The notes under the pieces are model-generated. The model made no database searches. It was not told the DNA's origin and saw only the letters and a program-made list of their open reading frames with translations. From contig CAMLMI010000211.1 of the NCBI GenBank assembly GCA_946480965.1, positions 1 to 7,978 of the forward strand: a DNA stretch of 7,978 nt. Reading direction: 5' to 3'. The number at the start of each line of letters is the position of its first letter. Within the stretch, counting starts at the first letter, position 1. A program made the position numbers and the translations under genes. Origin of the DNA: an uncultured Verrucomicrobiales bacterium. Its GTDB lineage: Bacteria > Verrucomicrobiota > Verrucomicrobiae > Limisphaerales > CANJSG01. This document shows, piece by piece, positions 5,843 through 7,978 of the stretch.

Positions 5843-6562
5843 ATGAAGGAAAAGGAGAAAATCACCTGTATCGCCTATTCGCAAAGCACCCGAAAGCGCT
5901 GCCAAAACCCGCCTCGTATTGGTCGCAGATACTGCAAAGAGCACCCTCCTTGGAAGTGGCCAAAATGGACCTTCGTCATGGGTATCATTGGGTCTCTCGC
6001 CACTTTCGCCGGGGGAATCCTTTTGGGAGGGCTTTTGGAGGACGCTCGCGTTAGAGCCGGATTAACAATTCCCGGCCCACCTCCGGATGCTCCAAAACTG
6101 CTGCTTACAGCGAACTCGACCCCCATTAGACTCTTTCCAGTGCCTGTTTCAGAACGGCATGAGCATGACTCGGTTCATCTTTCGTTTAACACATCATCAA
6201 ACTTTATCCGTCTGAAACTCGGGGAACCATTAACCTTCGATTTGAAGAACACCGGCACCAAAGCAGCAAAGTCGGTAACCGTTGAGTTCACAATTGACCC
6301 GACCTGCGAGGTTGATGCCGGAACATTTTGGCACCCACAAATCCCGTTGCCGTGGAAGCCAGCTGGATCAACGAATTATTCTTCATCTTGGAAGCGTTGG
6401 AGTCATCGCCTTCAGGATCCTATTTCCATCGGAGGCCCTGCCCGAACGGCTCCATTGTTCCTGAACCCTAACAATTCGCCTCATTCACTGGGAACCGTTC
6501 GAGTTACCTCCGAAGACTTCAACGCAATAGCCGGCGAGTTCATCGTCGAATGGATCAAGTAG
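5843..6562 (+). CDS. Zinc-finger, transmembrane and beta-sandwich protein; probable accessory gene (239 aa)
   Basis: From the ATG at 5843, residues 9-34 form Cys9-x10-Cys20-x10-Cys31-x2-His34 with G27 and Y30 before the third Cys. This is the small treble-clef-like pattern seen in many short bacterial 'C...rC.np...g.yC..H' domains of unknown function. Residues 43-65 are a membrane span (TFVMGIIGSLATFAGGILLG). Residues 85-239 look all-beta; IRLKLGEPLTFDLKNTGTKA (from about 122) resembles Ig-like/CARDB-type domains. An upstream in-frame ATG at 5762 would add 27 residues but crowds the divergent gene and puts an unrelated tail ahead of the zinc motif. Neither start has a clear ribosome site. Its opposite strand and visibly lower GC than the operon suggest separate acquisition. 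A superinfection-exclusion or host-envelope role is possible but unproven. Confidence 0.75.
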   Translation: MKEKEKITCIAYSQSTRKRCQNPPRIGRRYCKEHPPWKWPKWTFVMGIIGSLATFAGGILLGGLLEDARVRAGLTIPGPPPDAPKLLLTANSTPIRLFPVPVSERHEHDSVHLSFNTSSNFIRLKLGEPLTFDLKNTGTKAAKSVTVEFTIDPTCEVDAGTFWHPQIPLPWKPAGSTNYSSSWKRWSHRLQDPISIGGPARTAPLFLNPNNSPHSLGTVRVTSEDFNAIAGEFIVEWIK

Positions 6563-6577
6563 CGGCGCTTCGCGCCG
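6563..6577 (+). terminator. Short hairpin directly after the accessory gene
   Basis: CGGCGC and GCGCCG pair around TTC immediately after the stop codon at 6560-6562. There is no T-run, so it is a weak or factor-dependent end at best. Confidence 0.35.
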
Positions 6578-6588
6578 AGGGGAACGGT

Positions 6589-6652
6589 GAGTTTGGAGCA
6601 TCCGGCAAGGGACTTGCAAACGGCGTGCCAAGGGAGGGGGCGCGGGGGAGGG
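6589..6652 (+). repeat. Left arm of outer inverted repeat
   Basis: This arm pairs with 7093-7158 on the other strand. The core GGCAAGGGACTTGCAAA (6604-6620) is identical in both arms; around it GAGTTT, AGCAT and GTGCC are shared, with a few mismatches and single-base gaps. The core contains its own small dyad, GCAAG-GGA-CTTGC. The inner end is a G-rich block (see the quadruplex entry). Confidence 0.85.
6632..6652 (+). other. G-quadruplex motif, left, plus strand
   Basis: Four G-runs of 3, 5, 5 and 3 are separated by loops A, CGC and A. Loops this short give a high-confidence quadruplex motif by the usual G3+N1-7 rule. The right arm carries the same design on the minus strand. Confidence 0.75.
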
Positions 6653-6660
6653 AAAAGGAA

Positions 6661-6698
6661 AGCCCGGCTGTCGGTCATTGTGACCTACCGGCCGGGCT
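6661..6698. repeat. Two-part hairpin (possible minus-strand terminator)
   Basis: The outer stem is AGCCCGGC (6661-6668) with GCCGGGCT (6691-6698), and the inner stem is GGTCA (6673-6677) with TGACC (6681-6685) around TTG. On the minus strand the hairpin is followed by TTTCCTTTT, so it can act as an intrinsic terminator for a leftward transcript. The interior bulges (4 and 5 bases) are also compatible with an RNA or origin hairpin. Confidence 0.6.
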
Positions 6699-6783
6699 CG
6701 GACGTGAGTCCCTTGGCGACCTGAGCGCTTCGCGGTTGGTCTCCACCAGAGCCGCGTCCCTCTCATTCCGCACCCTCGTTTTA

Positions 6784-6803
6784 CCACTCCGGCGGCCGCC
6801 GTC
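6784..6803 (+). repeat. Direct repeat copy 1 with GGCGGCCGCC palindrome
   Basis: This copy matches 7033-7052 in 19 of 20 bases (CCACTCCGGCGGCCGCCGTC here; T replaced by C in the other). The perfect 10-base palindrome GGCGGCCGCC lies inside. The two copies flank the central composite palindrome. Confidence 0.75.
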
Positions 6804-6829
6804 ATGGGAAATTCATGGGATCAAATCGC

Positions 6830-6992
6830 AAAATACCCTCCACCCCTCCACCTCGACGCTCGAAAACCCTGATTTTATTGGCCTCTTTCAGGTGGAGGGT
6901 CCGGTGGAGGGTCTCCACCCGACCCTCCACCTAGCGGAAGCCTTATTTGACGGGCTTTTTTTCACCGCAGGTGGAGGGGTGGAGGGTATTTT
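6830..6992. repeat. Composite palindrome of GGTGGAGGG repeats, dyad at 6911
   Basis: There are three perfect arm pairs: a 24-base pair (6830-6853 and 6969-6992, running from AAAATACCC to CCACCT), a 12-base pair AGGTGGAGGGTC/GACCCTCCACCT (6890-6901 and 6921-6932) and a 7-base pair GGTGGAG/CTCCACC (6903-6909 and 6913-6919). All three are centred on 6911, and the two spacers between the outer and middle arms are both 36 bases. A further tandem copy, CGGTGGAGGGTC, is at 6902-6913. GGTCTCCACC also recurs at 6738-6747. The unit GGTGGAGGG is iteron-like, and the whole could extrude as a cruciform. Confidence 0.85.
6938..6962 (+). terminator. Intrinsic-terminator-like hairpin inside the palindrome
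   Basis: AAGCC (6938-6942) pairs with GGCTT (6953-6957) around a 10-base loop and runs straight into seven T (6956-6962) on the plus strand. The stem is short. With no gene upstream on this strand until 6562, it may end a small non-coding RNA transcribed across 6700-6960, such as a replication-control RNA (inference). Confidence 0.5.
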
Positions 6993-7032
6993 CTATTTCA
7001 TAGGGTCTGGAAAATAAAAAAGAGTCACCTAC

Positions 7033-7052
7033 CCACCCCGGCGGCCGCCGTC
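7033..7052 (+). repeat. Direct repeat copy 2 with GGCGGCCGCC palindrome
   Basis: This is the partner of 6784-6803, with one mismatch in 20 bases and the same orientation, 249 bases away. The pair brackets the composite palindrome almost symmetrically. Confidence 0.75.
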
Positions 7053-7092
7053 CGAAGGCCGATTTTCCACCGAACGATTTTTCCCGGAAACA

Positions 7093-7113
7093 CCCTCCCC
7101 CACGCCCCCACCC
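7093..7113 (-). other. G-quadruplex motif, right, minus strand
   Basis: On the minus strand, G-runs of 3, 5, 5 and 3 are separated by loops T, CGT and A. Compared with the left motif, only loop bases differ while every G-run is kept. Confidence 0.75.
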
Positions 7114-7158
7114 TCCGGCACGGCCTTTGCAAGTCCCTTGCCCCATGCTTCAAAACTC
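7093..7158 (-). repeat. Right arm of outer inverted repeat
   Basis: This is the mirror copy of 6589-6652. The core TTTGCAAGTCCCTTGCC lies at 7126-7142. It falls in the region where a rightward frame could start early (TTG 7127, ATG 7145), an argument for placing the downstream gene's start further on. Confidence 0.85.
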
Positions 7159-7252
7159 AAACCGCGACCCAAGCGGAGCGCCGGAGTCGCGGAAGGGTGT
7201 GCAGAGCAACGCGAAGTGGCACCGGTCTCGAAGTGTGAGTATTTCTAGGGGC

Positions 7253-7540
7253 ATGGACTCAAACTATAGGCACCACGATCAGCAAGTTCAGGAACGATTG
7301 ATTAAGATGGGCTGGATCGAATGGTCCAAAGTGACCGATCACCCTAGCGAGATCGATCCAAGCTCAAATACCGCTGTAATAAAATTCACCCCTGAGGCCA
7401 TGAACAAGTTGGCGCCGATGTGGATTGCCATCGCTGAAGTCGAAAAGGCAACAGGACAACTTTCCCCTCCTCAACTGGAGGCGTTGAGGGACTTAGCTAT
7501 GACAGCATGGAGTGCTAAAAAGAAGCTCGGCTTGACGTAG
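7253..7540 (+). CDS. Small protein of unknown function (95 aa)
   Basis: I do not recognise it. The frame is open from 7127, but the first part lies in the inverted repeat and reads as low-complexity Ser/Arg, so I start at the ATG at 7253 (MDSNYRHHDQQVQERLIKMG). AGGGG sits only one base ahead of this ATG, too close for a normal ribosome site, so the start is uncertain; ATG 7145 is the alternative. The protein is soluble, with predicted helices at about 8-19 (QQVQERLIKMGW), 47-68 and 73-92 and a strand at TAVIKFT. Its size and helix content fit a small regulator or adaptor. GC is lower than in the operon, as in the accessory gene at 5843-6562. It ends at a strong hairpin shared with the converging gene. 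Confidence 0.6.
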   Translation: MDSNYRHHDQQVQERLIKMGWIEWSKVTDHPSEIDPSSNTAVIKFTPEAMNKLAPMWIAIAEVEKATGQLSPPQLEALRDLAMTAWSAKKKLGLT

Positions 7541-7541
7541 A

Positions 7542-7571
7542 AAGGGACAGCCCGTTTCCTGGCTGTCCCTT
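7542..7571. terminator. Bidirectional terminator hairpin between converging genes
   Basis: AAGGGACAGCC (7542-7552) and GGCTGTCCCTT (7561-7571) form an 11-base perfect stem around an 8-base loop. It lies one base after the plus-strand stop codon and 23 bases after the end of the minus-strand gene. Flanking A/T is minimal, so its efficiency is uncertain, but its position between converging genes is typical of a shared terminator. Confidence 0.8.
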
Positions 7572-7594
7572 GACTGCGGCCGACGGCGAGCGGC

Positions 7595-7882
7595 TCAGGC
7601 GTTGGCGGGAATCTCTTCCTCGCTGTTCTTCGTCCGCTGGCGGTCCTCGAATTCCAGCTTCAAGACTTGCGTGTGCGCTTGGTCCGCGAGCTTCGCCAGC
7701 TCCAACAGGTCGCCCCGGTGGAAGCTGTCGCTGTTCTCCCATTGGTCCACTCCGTCGGCCTTGTAGGCGCGTTGGAAACTGACGGAGTAGAACGGGCCCG
7801 ACTTCCCTTCGTGCCTCCATATCGCGGCGCTCAGGAGGCCGATTTTCAGTTTGCGCGCGGGCTTCTGCTTTTGGTTGCTCAT
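7595..7882 (-). CDS. Small conserved-type protein, possible nucleic-acid-binding fold (95 aa)
   Basis: Residues 11-70 follow a pattern I recall from a family of short hypothetical proteins common in environmental bacteria and plasmids: basic start (KPARKLKIGLLSAAIWR), 'G-x-F-Y-S-V-x-F-x-R-x-Y-K' strands at 30-41, 'W-x-x-S-x-S-F' at 48-54, then helix DLLELAKLADQAHTQVL. The fold looks like a small antiparallel sheet packed by one helix, similar in outline to PC4-like single-strand-binding proteins; this is a guess. The C-terminal 20 residues are acidic and flexible. The ATG at 7882 overlaps the TGA of the preceding gene (ATGA), which fixes the start over an in-frame TTG at 7918. Coupling to a probable replication gene hints at a DNA-metabolism role. 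Confidence 0.75.
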   Translation of the reverse strand: MSNQKQKPARKLKIGLLSAAIWRHEGKSGPFYSVSFQRAYKADGVDQWENSDSFHRGDLLELAKLADQAHTQVLKLEFEDRQRTKNSEEEIPANA

Positions 7883-7978
7883 TGGTCTTTGTGGGATTGA
7901 GGCGGGAGTATGGTCCAAATCGCATCGCCGCCCCGCGTGCGCTTGGAGAATCGTTCCGGGTGCTGCTTGAGCAGCCGG
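7879..7978 (-). CDS. C-terminal end of a gene entering from the right edge; possibly a winged-helix protein
   Basis: The last 32 codons are visible, reading RLLKQHPERFSKRTRGGDAI then WTILPPQSHKDQ, with a TGA at 7881-7879 that overlaps the next ATG. The frame is open to the window edge. 'L..hPerF.....ggd..W.l' resembles the recognition helix and wing of winged-helix domains often found at the end of replication or regulatory proteins; with so little sequence this is weak. The ATGA junction is the strongest evidence that the gene is real. Confidence 0.55.
   Translation of the reverse strand, partial: RLLKQHPERFSKRTRGGDAIWTILPPQSHKDQ

Larger units (their letters stand above)
6563..7252. other. 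Structured non-coding region; candidate replication origin or control locus
   Basis: About 690 bases hold no convincing gene but many ordered repeats: outer imperfect inverted repeats (6589-6652 and 7093-7158), each with a G-quadruplex motif; a double hairpin (6661-6698); a near-identical 20-base direct repeat (6784-6803 and 7033-7052); and a 163-base composite palindrome of GGTGGAGGG units (6830-6992) with a terminator-like hairpin inside. Short A/T-rich stretches (6870-6890, 6993-7020) could melt. Repeated short units plus AT-rich patches and dyads are typical of plasmid and phage origins (known), so an origin is my first reading (inference). A packaging signal, countertranscribed RNA locus or invertible segment are alternatives. 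From 7159 to 7252 I see only a 7-base inverted pair, CCGCGAC (7162-7168) and GTCGCGG (7186-7192). Confidence 0.6.

Noticed and set aside
6830..6992. CRISPR array made of GGTGGAGGG repeats
   Set aside because: Repeat units are 9-12 bases, in both orientations and with irregular spacing; there are no uniform spacers and no cas genes.
6550..7017. 155-residue plus-strand frame across the repeat region
   Set aside because: It crosses the hairpins and repeats, is low in motif content and begins inside the end of the accessory gene; the repeats explain the sequence better than coding does.
6589..7158. Insertion sequence or MITE
   Set aside because: No transposase is present and no target-site duplication is visible at the outer ends; the internal symmetric repeats are not typical of a MITE, though this cannot be fully excluded.
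1..7978. tRNA or rRNA genes
   Set aside because: No T-loop (GTTCGANTC-like) with matching acceptor stem, and no rRNA-like segment, was seen on either strand.

Overview
The window looks like part of a small, GC-rich, tailless phage, prophage or phage-like plasmid of the double jelly-roll (DJR) capsid lineage, the group that includes tectivirus PRD1, corticovirus PM2 and their relatives. The case rests on three things: a 203-residue-class P-loop ATPase resembling the PRD1 P9/PM2 packaging ATPases, a 294-residue beta-rich protein two genes downstream with the size and second-half pattern of a PM2 P2-type major capsid protein, and at least five very small single-span membrane proteins beside them, as expected for a virion with an internal membrane. 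No portal, terminase, tail, integrase or inovirus coat gene is visible. The host is not identifiable. High GC and the small protein at 7595-7882, which resembles a family I associate loosely with Planctomycetota/Verrucomicrobiota and plasmids, are weak hints only.

Layout. (1) 1-5726, minus strand: one tightly packed operon of 13 genes, most joined by 4-base ATGA/GTGA overlaps or gaps of a few bases. In transcription order: a ribbon-helix-helix-like regulator, a 65-residue protein starting inside it, a 246-residue Pro/Ala-rich protein with an AT-hook-like motif, a 72-residue membrane protein, the ATPase, a 36-residue membrane peptide, the DJR-type capsid protein, a strong hairpin, two small C-terminally anchored proteins (94 and 60 residues), a GNAT-like protein, a third C-terminally anchored protein (109 residues), a beta-rich 201-residue protein and a secreted SGNH hydrolase running off the left edge. 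(2) 5843-6562, plus strand, lower GC: a zinc-finger/transmembrane/beta-sandwich protein that looks like an accessory (moron) gene. (3) 6563-7252: a structured non-coding region with about 65-bp inverted repeats at its ends (each carrying a G-quadruplex motif), and at its heart a 163-bp composite palindrome made of GGTGGAGGG repeats with three nested arm pairs sharing one dyad centre at 6911. It looks like a replication origin or other cis-acting control site. (4) 7253-7540, plus: a small unknown protein, then a strong hairpin shared with the converging genes. (5) 7595-7978, minus: a small conserved-looking protein coupled by ATGA to the end of a gene that enters from the right edge and may be a replication or DNA-binding protein.

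Working model: the left operon builds the virion (capsid lattice, membrane proteins, packaging motor, spike or host-surface enzyme), the right side holds replication functions around the structured region, and the two plus-strand genes between them are cargo. Two DNA-level signals stand apart from the genes: the nested palindrome region and a strand-biased excess of the heptamer TTTCCGG (12 copies in 4627-5807, in all coding frames).
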